A DNA stretch of 64,000 nt, taken from positions 186,001 to 250,000 of the forward strand of contig NZ_FCOA02000007.1 of NCBI RefSeq assembly GCF_001544875.2. Reading direction: 5' to 3'. Both the position numbers and the translations under genes were made by a program. Positions 15,765 through 25,290 of this stretch are shown here, one piece after another. Source of the stretch: Caballeronia hypogeia. Its GTDB lineage: Bacteria; Pseudomonadota; Gammaproteobacteria; Burkholderiales; Burkholderiaceae. The notes beneath the pieces are model-generated. The model had not been told where the DNA came from and ran no database searches. It worked only from the letters and a program-made list of their open reading frames with translations. How positions within the stretch are numbered: position 1 is the first letter of the stretch; each line of letters opens with the position of its first letter.

Positions 15765-17797
15765 GTCGTATGTTTCAGGCCAAGTTGGATATCCCGGAAA
15801 ACGCTGCATTACCGGATGAATGGGACGTAGCCTCCACCGGGTTGGCGCCCCCGGACGATTTCGTTGTCAGTCGATATGCGAACGGGGTTGCGGCGTCGAC
15901 TCTCGCCGACATTTACTGGAACTGGACCCCCTACGACCCTGACGGGCGACCCAGGTGGCTGTGTTTCGATTATTGGCAGAAGACGACATCCAGAATCGAC
16001 CGACCCATGCGTCAACGTATGTCGGGGTTGAGATCCAGAATCGTCGCAGAAACGCAGCGATTTATGGCGCTGTTGATCTACAAAAAGAGAGGCGCTTCGC
16101 TTAGTTTCTCTTCGTTGACCGACTCCCTGAGTGTCCTCCGCCTCATGGGCCAATACAGTGAGAAGCATGAAATCGGTTTCGAAGACCTTTGGAGTTCGTC
16201 AGCCCTACTCGAAGATTTCTGTTCATCGTTAGATACCAAAACGGCGGTTAGCAAGGTTGCCAGGCTCATGGGTGTGCTCATGGCGATGAACCCGGAAACA
16301 GATTTGGGCTTTACTCTCGGGTGTGCGGAGCTATTCGCAACGCTGCAAAAGCGTGTTAGCGATTTCCCGGCAAACAGGCAGACGCCGCCGATGCCGACCC
16401 GGATCTATTCGTCCGTGCTGACCGCGCTGAATACTGAGTTAAGCGACTTCGACGTGATTTCCGATTGCTACCTCGCTTTGGTCGCACGCTTGGTGGCGTT
16501 GCGGTCGATCCCTCGTGGAGATCGAAAGTCTTTTTGTGATGTGGGGTCGATGCTGGCTGAGCATGGGCTGACTGAGTACTTTCGCGAGAAAGGAATCACC
16601 CCGACGATGCACGGAGTATCCAGTGGTCTTTCAGATATCCAGACCGTTTGCCGCCTTACGGTTCAGGCGTACACCGGAATGAGACACAGCGAAGCCCAGA
16701 TGCTTCCTTACCACTGCTTGTCGGCGGAAAAGCGACCTGGGGTAACGCATTATTTTCTCGGTGGCCGAACAACGAAATTCGAGAACGGACGCATTCGTCG
16801 AACGCAGTGGGTGACCAGCAAAGAGGGCGCTCGGGCCGTTGACATAGCTCGTCGTGTCGCTGCAGCAATATACGAGGTAATCGGAGATACTCCGCACCAA
16901 GCCGACGAGCGAATCAGCAGGTATCCGTTGTTTGTCGCGACATCGTACCTGGAGTTCGCTGGTAGGCAGACATATCAAGTGGTGACTCAGGATGCGTACC
17001 TGACTTCTGACAGCCGATTGGCCAGCCCGCCGTTCGCGCAGCTATCGAAGCGGTTACGCCCCATCATTAATGAAGGGGACATCCGGGAATTGGAAGAAAT
17101 CGACCCGCACCGCGCCTGGGGAGATGATCCGGATTACGGTGTCGGTCAGGCATGGTCGCTGAGATCACATCAATTCCGGCGATCGCTTGCGTTGTACGCA
17201 CAACGTAGCGGCCTGGTGTCGCTCCCGTCGTTACGCCGACAATTGCAACATATCACGCGGGAAATGTCACTTTACTACTCAAAAGGTTCGGTGTTCGCCA
17301 AGAACTTCATTGAGGACGATCCGAGAGACTACAAAGAGCACATTTGTAAGGACTGGCGCGACGCCAAACCGGTGTCAGAAGCAATGGCGTTCCTTCGGGA
17401 CATAGTATTCGCCGATGAACCTCTGTTTGGTGCTGCTGGGATATTCGAACAGCAGAAGAAAAATCGCGGCCAGATTGTTGATCGAGCCATAACGCTCAAA
17501 CAGTTTCAGAAGGGATTGACTGCCTACAAGGCAACCCCGTTCGGAGGTTGCGTAAAGGTCGGTGAGTGCGACAAGACCGGCCTGAGAATGATGGGTGTGC
17601 TGTGCCTGCAGGATTGCAAGAACATCGTAATCAAGCTGTCGAAGCTTAATCGGGCCATCGATCAGCAGCAACACCTGGTCAACTCCCTCGAACAATCATC
17701 GATCACCTATCACCTCGAAAAGGACGACTTGGATTCGATGATAGCGGCGCGAAAGCGTTGCCTTGAAATTGCCAACAGGGGCTCAGACCGTGGCTGA
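15761..17797 (+). CDS. Tyrosine recombinase C of the trio element
   Basis: 678 residues from ATG 15761 (AGAGGTG about 7 nt upstream), overlapping the previous stop as ATGA. The catalytic domain has TGMRHSEAQML (first arginine), a later SLRSHQFRRS block (H-x-x-R) and YYS near REMSLYYSKG (tyrosine). After the catalytic core it has about 150 further residues with several cysteines (GGCVKVGECDKTG, CLQDC). It should be the third recombinase of the element. Confidence 0.8.
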   Translation: MSRMFQAKLDIPENAALPDEWDVASTGLAPPDDFVVSRYANGVAASTLADIYWNWTPYDPDGRPRWLCFDYWQKTTSRIDRPMRQRMSGLRSRIVAETQRFMALLIYKKRGASLSFSSLTDSLSVLRLMGQYSEKHEIGFEDLWSSSALLEDFCSSLDTKTAVSKVARLMGVLMAMNPETDLGFTLGCAELFATLQKRVSDFPANRQTPPMPTRIYSSVLTALNTELSDFDVISDCYLALVARLVALRSIPRGDRKSFCDVGSMLAEHGLTEYFREKGITPTMHGVSSGLSDIQTVCRLTVQAYTGMRHSEAQMLPYHCLSAEKRPGVTHYFLGGRTTKFENGRIRRTQWVTSKEGARAVDIARRVAAAIYEVIGDTPHQADERISRYPLFVATSYLEFAGRQTYQVVTQDAYLTSDSRLASPPFAQLSKRLRPIINEGDIRELEEIDPHRAWGDDPDYGVGQAWSLRSHQFRRSLALYAQRSGLVSLPSLRRQLQHITREMSLYYSKGSVFAKNFIEDDPRDYKEHICKDWRDAKPVSEAMAFLRDIVFADEPLFGAAGIFEQQKKNRGQIVDRAITLKQFQKGLTAYKATPFGGCVKVGECDKTGLRMMGVLCLQDCKNIVIKLSKLNRAIDQQQHLVNSLEQSSITYHLEKDDLDSMIAARKRCLEIANRGSDRG

Positions 17798-18176
17798 CAC
17801 TCTCAACGACTACTTCAAGGCGCTCGAACGCCTGAAAAACGGCAATCCGACGTCAGTCCCGAAGGGAACGCGAATCTCGAACGATGCCGTTGCCCTAGAA
17901 GCTGGCCGGGGAAAGGGGAGCATCAAGAAGTCTCGGCCCATCTTCAAAGATCTGATCGAAGCAATCGACCACGCGGCCGCTGACCAGGCTAGGCCGAAGG
18001 GGGAAGCCAAGGAGCAGCTCGCGTCGGCTCGAATGTCGGCAAGCAAATATCGCCTGCTCTGGGAAGAGGCCCTCGCTCGAGAAGCCTCCCTGCTCGTTGA
18101 GCTGTTTGAGACGAAGAAAGCCCTCGCAAAGCTTACCGGAGAGAAGGTGTTGCCGCTTCGCGGGCGGAGCCGATAA
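17790..18176 (+). CDS. Small coiled-coil protein of the trio element (TnpC-like)
   Basis: 128 residues from GTG 17790 (AGGGG upstream), overlapping the stop of recombinase C. A basic N-terminal part with RGKGSIKKSRPIF looks like a DNA-binding segment, and a helical second half (about 70-125) has heptad-like leucines. It occupies the place of TnpC in Tn554-type elements, where it affects orientation or frequency of transposition. The name is inferred from position and shape. Confidence 0.65.
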   Translation: MADTLNDYFKALERLKNGNPTSVPKGTRISNDAVALEAGRGKGSIKKSRPIFKDLIEAIDHAAADQARPKGEAKEQLASARMSASKYRLLWEEALAREASLLVELFETKKALAKLTGEKVLPLRGRSR

Positions 18177-18196
18177 CGTCTCGATGCCTGTATTCA

Positions 18197-18316
18197 GATG
18201 GACAATTTGCACGAGAATTGTCCATCAGTCGGACCGATGGGATGGACACCGCTGTTTTCGAGATCGCCTTATCTGACAAGGCATTGAGCAGTGTCCATCT
18301 GCACCCCCTTATCCGT
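18197..18316. repeat. Right end of the trio element with TGGACA/TGTCCA sub-repeats
   Basis: A perfect 11-bp inverted repeat (18197-18207 and 18216-18226, GATGGACAATT) is followed by a second one (18241-18249 and 18291-18299, GATGGACAC), and then the terminal CTTATCCGT. One TGGACA is also present near the left end at 11914. These look like repeated binding sites for an element protein. Confidence 0.6.
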
Positions 18317-19927
18317 ATCGAGAATCCTACGATCGCAAACTTCTTGCACTCAGTGCTGGACGAGCTGCAGTTGTATATCGAAGCGTCGGCGTTGCCTGTA
18401 CAGGTCCACGTGACGACACCGTCGTTGGCAAGCCAGTTCGTCGTCTCAACGATGGGTCGCGGTACGTTGGCACGCACGCCCGAGAATGGCGTTCGCGACG
18501 GTAGACGTACCCGTCCGTGCGCCGATGAATGGAAGGTACGGCCGGGAGGTCGGCTTCGAACACTGCTCGAACGACGAGCGGCGGATGACGGTGCTCGCGA
18601 AGTCATTACGGTGCTCGGGCTGCGCAGGGACGAAAGTACCTCGCGTGCGGTCGCGATGGCTGAGAGACGCGATAGCGCCGATCAAGCGGTTAGAAGCAGG
18701 ACCGGAGCGCTTACGATCTCTCCCCTCAGCGACTGGACGTCCGATCATGTTTGGACGATGCTCGCGCTGCTGGCCGATGCTCGGGACCTGACCTTTCCGT
18801 CGCCATTGGCACCCGCCACGATCCATCGCCTGTCCGATATCTACCGGGCAGGAAACGGAGGAACGTGCGGTGTCGTGGTGGGCGATGCTGGTGCCCGCGC
18901 CGCGTGCGGATCGAGGTTCGGCTGCGCAATTTGTCTTGTCTCTGGCGACCGTGACAAGTCGCTCGAGGCGATGATCGAAGATGAGCACTACGGACATCTT
19001 CGTCCGCTCAACGACTATCGGAACTATCTGCTCGCAATCCAGTGGGACATGTCGCGCCGGGAGTTGGTAGGGCGTTCGCTGAGCGATGCGGGATACACGC
19101 GCATCCAGGCCGACACCTATAGCTACGCGACGCGCATCGATTTGCTGCGCAAGCTGCTGAGTATCGACGCCGCCGAGCGAGATCGTGCAGAAGCGCACTC
19201 TGGCGCACTGACTACCGGTTCGATTCCCGACACTGAAGAGAACCGGGTGCTGTGCGAGCCGCAGTTCGAGTTCGTGACACCGCAGCAGTTGGTGGCCATC
19301 GACTTTTTCCTATCCATGCATCACTACGCGCCGCATGCGTTTCCTGCGCTTGCGGTCTGGCACGACGTAAATGTGTTGGGGCGTCGCTATCCGATCCCGA
19401 CGCTCGAATCCCTGCCGAAGAAGGAAATCGTGCTGCACGGTTGGTATCCGGTGGGTCAGTACGACAAGGAAGCTCCGGTGACAGGGTTGCGCTCGTTCGA
19501 TGCCGAGCAGTGGAACCCGTACCGGCATCCCGGTCGGCCCGGGCGATATGCGAGGACGACAGGCGGTGAGCAGACGGTGTATTTCGAGGAGACGTCGCAG
19601 TTTGACGTCGATGCGGAAGCAGCGTGTTTGTTCGTCACCTGCACGTACGACACGGCATTCATGCTGGACACGCAGCATCGCGACGCGATCGATTCAGCGC
19701 ATTTCTGGCTGAACGAGGGCATCGTGAAGTTGCCGACCGGCATGGCCCAGCGGTATCAGGACATGGCCAAGCGGGGGCAGTACTTCTCACGACTCGCTCA
19801 GCGTCTGAACCTGACGCCGGCCGAGTTGGATGCGCATCTGATCGCGAACGCCATTGGCGGCGACGCACACGACGCGCTGTTGGGATTCGACCCGACGCAA
19901 TTAAGCCTTTTTGCTGAAGCGGCCTAG
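18317..19927 (+). pseudogene. 3' part of DndC/PAPS-reductase-like gene, split by element
   Basis: Encodes residues 66-601 of the restored protein. It begins IENPTIANFL, continues with a C-A-D-E-W-K-V-R-P block and the cysteine group C-G-S-R-F-G-C-A-I-C, followed by SGDRDKSLEAMIED, the arrangement seen in DndC, the iron-sulfur protein that supplies sulfur in DNA phosphorothioation. About 300 extra residues follow that are not in DndC and not recognised. As it stands an open frame runs in from the element (possible ATG 18242) but it lacks the P-loop, so it cannot be an active sulfurtransferase. The terminator at 19948 ends the unit. Confidence 0.85.
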
Positions 19928-19947
19928 CCGCCCATTGCTTTGTGAAC

Positions 19948-19980
19948 ACGTCCCGGGGCTAAAACCCTGGGACGTTTTTT
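19948..19980 (+). terminator. Terminator after the island
   Basis: ACGTCCC(G)GGG and CCC(T)GGGACGT pair with one mismatch and a loop of A residues, then T8-9. It closes the rightward island. The stop of the opposite gene falls in the loop, so it may act in both directions. Confidence 0.8.
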
Positions 19981-20216
19981 TTTCCGAGATCGTAATCGTC
20001 GAGATTTGGCGCTGGCAGCGTCTCCCCCGGGTTCACGCCCAGCAATTGCATGGCGCGTAGGATCGCCGCGGTCTCCCGGGAAAAGTTCAGGGTGACTGGC
20101 TCGCTGTCGTCCAATAGGACCATCGCCCCCGAATGAACGCTGAGTGCGTGCAACGCCATGTTTAACGCACGGGCGATTTCGCCGTCGCGCGTCTTTTCGT
20201 TGAAGACGGGGTTCAT
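19959..20216 (-). CDS. Small hypothetical protein
   Basis: 85 residues, acidic, helical, with a C-terminal APNLDDYDLGKK segment. No recognised family. It is convergent with the DndC-like gene; the start at 20216 has a GGAGGA-type site (RC of the TCCTCC at 20220) about 4 nt upstream, slightly close. Function unknown. Confidence 0.55.
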   Translation of the reverse strand: MNPVFNEKTRDGEIARALNMALHALSVHSGAMVLLDDSEPVTLNFSRETAAILRAMQLLGVNPGETLPAPNLDDYDLGKKNVPGF

Positions 20217-20429
20217 TGCTTCCTCCGTGGAGCGAATCGCATCTTCTGTCGAGCACGCGGCGTTCCGCTGTCGGCTTGCATTGGCCGACCACCGCCCGGA
20301 CGCAACACTACGGTTCGAAATGACGGAGAAACAGGAACCAACTGCGTAGAAGACTCCGATATGAGCGATTTATGACCCAGCACGATCGTTGCTAAAGGGT
20401 CGTAGATAGCGCTCGAAGGCTTTGATAGT

Positions 20430-20744
20430 ATGAAAGTGACCATTGTTTCCCACGAGAATCCTTCGCCGGGGTCGGCGGGCGAGATTCACCGGTTCGGTTT
20501 TGAAACGAGCGGCGGCAAAGGCTTGCACAAAACCCACTCAATCTCGCTGCGCACTGCCCGCGTGATCGTGGAATGCAAGCCTACCGACGATGCACTCACC
20601 CGGATGCTGCGGGCGATTGTTAGTGCTGCGAGCACCGACTACGACAATCTAATTGGAAAAACCTACACGGATGACAATGACGCTCCCAATGCCGGACAAG
20701 CCGCAGGCCGTAGACGATTCAGCGCTGAAGATAGAGTACGGTGA
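20430..20744 (+). CDS. Hypothetical protein
   Basis: 104 residues, beta-rich first half with GGKGLHKTHSISLRTARV. No recognised domain. It overlaps the next gene by 74 bp in another frame, so one of the two starts may be mis-set. It precedes the ligD gene in the same direction. Confidence 0.5.
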   Translation: MKVTIVSHENPSPGSAGEIHRFGFETSGGKGLHKTHSISLRTARVIVECKPTDDALTRMLRAIVSAASTDYDNLIGKTYTDDNDAPNAGQAAGRRRFSAEDRVR

Positions 20745-20940
20745 CTGGACGATCGATTCTCGGCCTAAGCGAAGCGGCCACCACTGGCACTTATGGTGCG
20801 AGGTTGAGCGCAAAACGACTGAAGACGAGGCCGACGGCCAAATCTTCCACTTTTCCGATATCGGCTATTTCGACACTGATCGCGCGGCGCATGACCGCGC
20901 CATCGCATGGGCGAAGGCGTGGATAGAAGAGAACTTCTAG
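20671..20940 (+). CDS. Hypothetical protein
   Basis: 89 residues from ATG 20671 (a TTG at 20653 is also possible). A compact, W/H-rich protein (HHWHLWCEV) with many charged residues. No recognised family. Overlaps the previous gene. Confidence 0.55.
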   Translation: MTMTLPMPDKPQAVDDSALKIEYGDWTIDSRPKRSGHHWHLWCEVERKTTEDEADGQIFHFSDIGYFDTDRAAHDRAIAWAKAWIEENF

Positions 20941-21007
20941 GAAGGGTTGCCTAGTACGGGCGAGGACTTTGCGCACGGATTGGGCGATACGCTTTGGGTA
21001 TCGCGCT

Positions 21008-21250
21008 ATGACGGTCAGTGATGGACCGGTGGACGAGGCGGGCGTCCGGCGCAACGAACATGCTGGATGGCGCATTAAGGTTCTCGATGCCCACAGACGG
21101 GGAGGAATCTTTGTGACGATCGTGGCTCAAAAGCAAGAGGCGCTGGACCTCGCCGCGCAGCTCTATCCGGTAGCGCAGATTCGCGTTATCGATGATGACC
21201 CGTCAGCATATGAAAAGACGCTCCTCGAGCGGAGGCGGGCGAACCGCTGA
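21008..21250 (+). CDS. Small hypothetical protein before ligD
   Basis: 80 residues from ATG 21008; an in-frame start at 20969 is alternative. It has alternating beta and alpha segments (GGIFVTIVAQKQEALDLAAQ) but no named domain. Overlaps the first 59 bp of ligD, so it may be translationally coupled to it. Confidence 0.5.
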   Translation: MTVSDGPVDEAGVRRNEHAGWRIKVLDAHRRGGIFVTIVAQKQEALDLAAQLYPVAQIRVIDDDPSAYEKTLLERRRANR

Positions 21251-23159
21251 TGAACCATTGCCGGAGACGATTGCTCCGCAACTAGCGACGCTCGCGCGTC
21301 GGCCGCCCGCGAGCGGCGACTGGCTCTACGAAATCAAGTTCGACGGTTATCGCCTGATGTGCCGAGTCGAGCAAGGCACAGCAAAGCTCATCACGCGCGG
21401 GGGACACGACTGGACAGAGAAGATGCGCACGCTGGCGACCGCTATCGACGGATTGCGGGTCGAAAATGCATGGCTTGACGGCGAGGTGGTGGTGCTCACC
21501 GAGAGCGGCGTGCCCGACTTCAACGCACTGCAGAATGCGTTTGACCGCCGCAGTACGGCGCAACTGACCTTTTTCGCGTTCGACATCCCGTTCCTCAACG
21601 GACGCGATCTGCGGGAAGTGCCGCTCTCCCAGCGCAGAGAGCTGCTCGGCGAGTTGATCGCCCAGACATCGAGCGAGCGCATTCGCTTTAGTGAGTCATT
21701 CACGGAGGACCCGCAATCGCTGCTCGCGTCCGCGTGCCGCATGCGGCTCGAGGGCATCATCGGCAAACGCGCCGATGCGCCATACCGTTCCGGTCGGTCG
21801 ACCGATTGGATCAAGCTCAAGTGCCTCCAGCGCCAGGAGTTTGTCGTCGGCGGCTATACGCGTGTGGCGGGCGCGAAGAGCGGGATGCGATCGTTGATGC
21901 TCGGCGTGCACGAGCGAGACGGCAGTCTGCGGTTTGCGGGTACCGTAAAAGCGGAACTGAAGCCGCGCACACTCGCCGATCTGGAAAAGAAGGCGGTCAA
22001 GCTCGTTCGCGACGATCCGCCTTTCTACAATCCACCCCCGCGCGAGAAAGATCGCGACTTCGTGTGGCTGGCGCCCGAACTCGTCGTTGAGGCGTCGTTC
22101 CTCGAATGGACGCCGTCGGGCGAGGTTCGCCATCCCGTCTTCCAAGGCATGCGAGAGGACAAGCCCGCGACAGCAGTGACCGAAGAGACGGTAGTGGACA
22201 TTGATGAACCGGAGAGCCTGCCCCAAGCGAAGGGAACCACGCGGGTCTCACCGGGCCGCGCCGGAACGCTCGTACTTGCAGGCGTGAAGGTATCCAACGC
22301 CGAGCGCATCATTGATGACGTGACGCGCATGAAGAAAATCGATCTGGTGCGTTACTACGATGAGATCGCGGAATTCGCGTTGCCGTACCTGAAGGATCGG
22401 CCCGTGTCGCTGGTACGCGCACCGGAAGGCATCCACGGCGAGTTGTTTTTCCAGAAGCACGAGGAGCGATCGAAGATCCCCGGTATCACGCGGCTACCGG
22501 TCGAGATGCACCCTGGTCACCCGCCGCTGCTGGTCGTCGACCGTCACGAGGCGCTCATCGGCCTCGCCCAGATGAACGTCGTCGAGCTGCATAGCTGGAA
22601 CGCCGTGCAGCCCGACCTAGATCATCCCGATCGCTTCATCCTCGACCTTGACCCGGACCCCGAGCTCTCATGGCAGATGATGCTCGATGCGGCGACGCTA
22701 TCCAAGGTGTTGCTCGACGAGATCGGACTCAAGAGCTTCATCAAGACGAGCGGTGGAAAGGGCTTTCACATTGTCGTGCCGCTCACGCGCCGGCAGCAGT
22801 GGGACGAGGTGAAAGACTTCTCCCACGCGGTCGCGCGCTACATGGCGAAGCTAATGCCGGAGCGTTTCTCCGCAGTGCTCGGTCCCAAGAATCGAGTCGG
22901 GAAGATTTTTATCGACTATCTGCGCAATGGAAAGGGTGCGAGTACGGCGGCTGCGTTTTCTGCGCGCGCTCGCGCAGGCATGGGCGTCTCGATGCCGATC
23001 CACTGGGACGAACTGAAGGACGTGCGGGATGCGTACCAGTGGACGATAAAGAAGGCGGCGCAGCGAATGCATTCCCTGCGAGCCGATCCGTGGGAAGGTT
23101 ATCACCGCACCCGGCAAGGGATTTCAGCGGCGATGCGTCGCGCCGTAGGCATGAAGTAG
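21192..23159 (+). CDS. ligD: LigD-type DNA ligase/polymerase of NHEJ
   Basis: 655 residues. An ATP-dependent ligase domain (about 25-330) has the adenylation motif EIKFDGYR (lysine 49) and a GEVV strand; a polymerase domain (about 355-640) of the primase superfamily has DLDPDPELSW, TSGGKGFH and IFIDYLRN. It seals ends held by Ku and adds nucleotides at them in non-homologous end joining. No 3'-phosphoesterase domain is present at either end, so this is a two-domain LigD. The Ku gene lies 6.8 kb away on the opposite strand, with unrelated genes between. Confidence 0.92.
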   Translation: MMTRQHMKRRSSSGGGRTADEPLPETIAPQLATLARRPPASGDWLYEIKFDGYRLMCRVEQGTAKLITRGGHDWTEKMRTLATAIDGLRVENAWLDGEVVVLTESGVPDFNALQNAFDRRSTAQLTFFAFDIPFLNGRDLREVPLSQRRELLGELIAQTSSERIRFSESFTEDPQSLLASACRMRLEGIIGKRADAPYRSGRSTDWIKLKCLQRQEFVVGGYTRVAGAKSGMRSLMLGVHERDGSLRFAGTVKAELKPRTLADLEKKAVKLVRDDPPFYNPPPREKDRDFVWLAPELVVEASFLEWTPSGEVRHPVFQGMREDKPATAVTEETVVDIDEPESLPQAKGTTRVSPGRAGTLVLAGVKVSNAERIIDDVTRMKKIDLVRYYDEIAEFALPYLKDRPVSLVRAPEGIHGELFFQKHEERSKIPGITRLPVEMHPGHPPLLVVDRHEALIGLAQMNVVELHSWNAVQPDLDHPDRFILDLDPDPELSWQMMLDAATLSKVLLDEIGLKSFIKTSGGKGFHIVVPLTRRQQWDEVKDFSHAVARYMAKLMPERFSAVLGPKNRVGKIFIDYLRNGKGASTAAAFSARARAGMGVSMPIHWDELKDVRDAYQWTIKKAAQRMHSLRADPWEGYHRTRQGISAAMRRAVGMK

Positions 23160-23353
23160 CGAAGAGCCAGTTCCCGAATGGCAGCGAACGGCCATGAGCA
23201 GTCGGTCACCTCCGCCGCTACATTGTCATTTGGAGGTCTCCTCCGCATCGCACAGCGACCATAGACTAATAGCGCTCAATCACGCTGATGGCTGCGACTC
23301 TCACGCCGTCACAACCTTCAACTGTCTTTGGACATTGCCAGATTTGTCCGAGA
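23160..23353. other. Intergenic region between ligD and convergent gene
   Basis: About 190 bp, no gene and no strong hairpin seen. The genes converge here. Confidence 0.4.
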
Positions 23354-23758
23354 CTACTTTAAAAGCTTCTTAACAAATATTCCACCAATGGCAAAGCCGA
23401 ATACGCTTTGCAGTCCCCCAAGAATGAATTTAGCGGCATCAATGTCAAAAATCGGCCGAAAAGCATATAGAATAACCGTCGCTTCCAAAATAGAAAAGTA
23501 AACGAGATACCCGGCGAATATAATGTAGGCGAAGGGTCGCCAAATAATAGGCCCCTTCGGCTTGGCCTCTCCCATTATGAAAGCGATCGCTGCTGGAATA
23601 TAACCAGCCATCCCTGGAACAATCGCAAGGGAAATATCCCGAAATTCCGGCGCAGTTACGATTCCAGATAAGCCTAGCAAGGCGATACTGACAACAACAA
23701 GAATAGACGCGGAAAGAAGGATTAGCGAACTCGCGCGAAAAAAAGTCAACGGTGACAT
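23354..23758 (-). CDS. Four-helix membrane protein, unknown function
   Basis: 134 residues with four hydrophobic segments (about 8-30, 42-62, 75-95, 108-130), basic at the C-terminus (KKLLK). No recognised family. AT-richer than its neighbours, which together with the next two genes suggests a recently acquired block. Confidence 0.65.
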   Translation of the reverse strand: MSPLTFFRASSLILLSASILVVVSIALLGLSGIVTAPEFRDISLAIVPGMAGYIPAAIAFIMGEAKPKGPIIWRPFAYIIFAGYLVYFSILEATVILYAFRPIFDIDAAKFILGGLQSVFGFAIGGIFVKKLLK

Positions 23759-23838
23759 TCTCCAAACCCCCAGAATTATTACCCGTTGTCATGCTAGCTG
23801 CAAGCAGCGACCACGACGCACTCAGCGGAAGGGCACAG

Positions 23839-25101
23839 CTATTCCCCTTTCAAAATCAGTAACTTCACGCTTGAAATCAATACGCCGAGGAAGTCCTGCG
23901 CGCCTCGTGCAAAAGCATCATCGGCAAACTGACGTTGCTCGGGATCCCTCCAACGCTGCGTCCCTTTAAAATTGCTATATTCGTATCTCTGTTCGATAGT
24001 CAACTTTTTGCCGTTCCGACTGATATGCAACAAAAGTCGTTCCAAACGAGGTCCCGAGAATGCGCCTTCCGGATTAACGCTATTGAGGAGATTCGATATT
24101 CCAATGTAAGCGAGATCCGTGTCGACGGGCCCGGCGGCATAGACCTTTGCATCCGTGATGCCAGCCTCAAGCAGCGCACGCTTTACAAGATCGACGATGT
24201 AAAATGATTTTCCTTCAGGGTCGAGGGAGTCAAAGCTCTTTGTGTGGGAGGGCACTTGAGGGATCTCGGTTGACAAGGTTGCCGCTGTCCCGCCGCACAC
24301 ATCAGAACGTATTCCTGGGGCATCGATAAACTCATAGCGGACAGGGCCATCGCCGAACGGTGGTAGTTCTTCTAAGTACATAACCCTTCCTGGTTCGCAT
24401 GTATCAGAGTGACCGACCAGGACAATGTCCGATGGTGCCTCTCTGGCTGCAAACGCCATTTGTACCAACAGGTCCCTTGCCGAGCCGTGATCGATGACTC
24501 CGGTGTACACAACCATGACTGGGAACCGCCTCTCTTCAAGAGCTGCGGCGGCAGACAACTCCTCCATCGTGAATCTGCCGCCGCCGTGAGTTTGCAACCA
24601 ACGATATCGATATGCACTTTCGACTGCTAGCTGATCGATCGTTGCGAACGACCGTTTATCAAATCGGTGAAAGTCACTGCTGTGGTCGATCGCCAGCTCA
24701 AGAACTTTGGGGGTCTTAACCTTCTCGTTGCTTGCGTATCTATCGAACGCCTCCAGCAGCGCGAGTTCGGCACCGTCGGGTGCTAACATCATTTTTCTGA
24801 CAGCTTTTTTGAGGTCTGGAGGCTCGGCACAAACCGATAGCGTTGATATAGGCACCTCGTAGACGGAATAACCGCCAACGGCGATCGACCGAACTTGCCG
24901 CGAGTCGAACCCCGGATTGTCGCGAAAGTATAGGAACCTGGCGGAACCGCTCACATGCGCGCTCTCCCCCAAGGTCCGGAGGTCCACCCATTCGCAAAAG
25001 GCCCGAGGCTCAATCTCATCTTCTGGTTCGGCAGCGCATCCCAGTTGCGCCATGGAGATTCCAACCATGCAGATCACGAGCAATAGAAAATGCCGCCGCA
25101 T
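23839..25101 (-). CDS. Secreted protein, paralogue of 25291-26568, unknown family
   Basis: 420 residues from ATG 25101, with GGGAGGA 4-8 nt upstream. Signal peptide MRRHFLLLVICMVGISMAQ ends at LGC-A, a possible lipobox although the -3 residue is unusual. The mature part has two conserved-looking halves and ends with a WRDPE-Q block and ALF-like tail shared with the next gene (KLTIEQRYEYSNFKGT matches LSIDQRYEYSDFSGT). No catalytic signature seen. The pair was probably created by duplication and is likely periplasmic or outer-membrane associated. Confidence 0.75.
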   Translation of the reverse strand: MRRHFLLLVICMVGISMAQLGCAAEPEDEIEPRAFCEWVDLRTLGESAHVSGSARFLYFRDNPGFDSRQVRSIAVGGYSVYEVPISTLSVCAEPPDLKKAVRKMMLAPDGAELALLEAFDRYASNEKVKTPKVLELAIDHSSDFHRFDKRSFATIDQLAVESAYRYRWLQTHGGGRFTMEELSAAAALEERRFPVMVVYTGVIDHGSARDLLVQMAFAAREAPSDIVLVGHSDTCEPGRVMYLEELPPFGDGPVRYEFIDAPGIRSDVCGGTAATLSTEIPQVPSHTKSFDSLDPEGKSFYIVDLVKRALLEAGITDAKVYAAGPVDTDLAYIGISNLLNSVNPEGAFSGPRLERLLLHISRNGKKLTIEQRYEYSNFKGTQRWRDPEQRQFADDAFARGAQDFLGVLISSVKLLILKGE

Positions 25102-25290
25102 TCGTCCTCCCTCAAGACATGGTTCCCGACGTGCTCCTAAAACGGAGGACGCCGCCGAAGACAAGTGCGTCTAGCTGCTATCGCACGGTCACGGTCTCTA
25201 TTGCTGGTAAAGCGTCGCTAACGCCATATCCATTGTTTTCGCGCTCGTCCCAGTTTGGATCTGAGATGTGGTTCCCCCTGGAGAAAGCGT

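Larger units (their letters stand above)
11857..18323 (+). mobile_element. Tyrosine-recombinase-trio element (Tn554/RIT-like) in the DndC-like gene
   Basis: About 6.46 kb between two copies of ATCGAGA (11857-11863 and 18317-18323). The 9-bp inverted repeats ACGGATAAG (11865-11873) and CTTATCCGT (18308-18316) sit next to them. Inside are, in order, a small frame, a strong terminator, three overlapping tyrosine-recombinase genes and a small coiled-coil gene. The arrangement of several site-specific recombinases plus a small helical protein matches Tn554-type transposons and resembles recombinase-in-trio elements; sizes (513, 648, 678, 128 residues) are larger than classical RIT. No obvious cargo beyond the 65-residue frame. 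Confidence 0.85.

Noticed and set aside
2938-19927. A prophage
   Set aside because: Phage-type genes (Gp3-like, DpdA-like) occur, but there are no capsid, tail, terminase or lysis genes.
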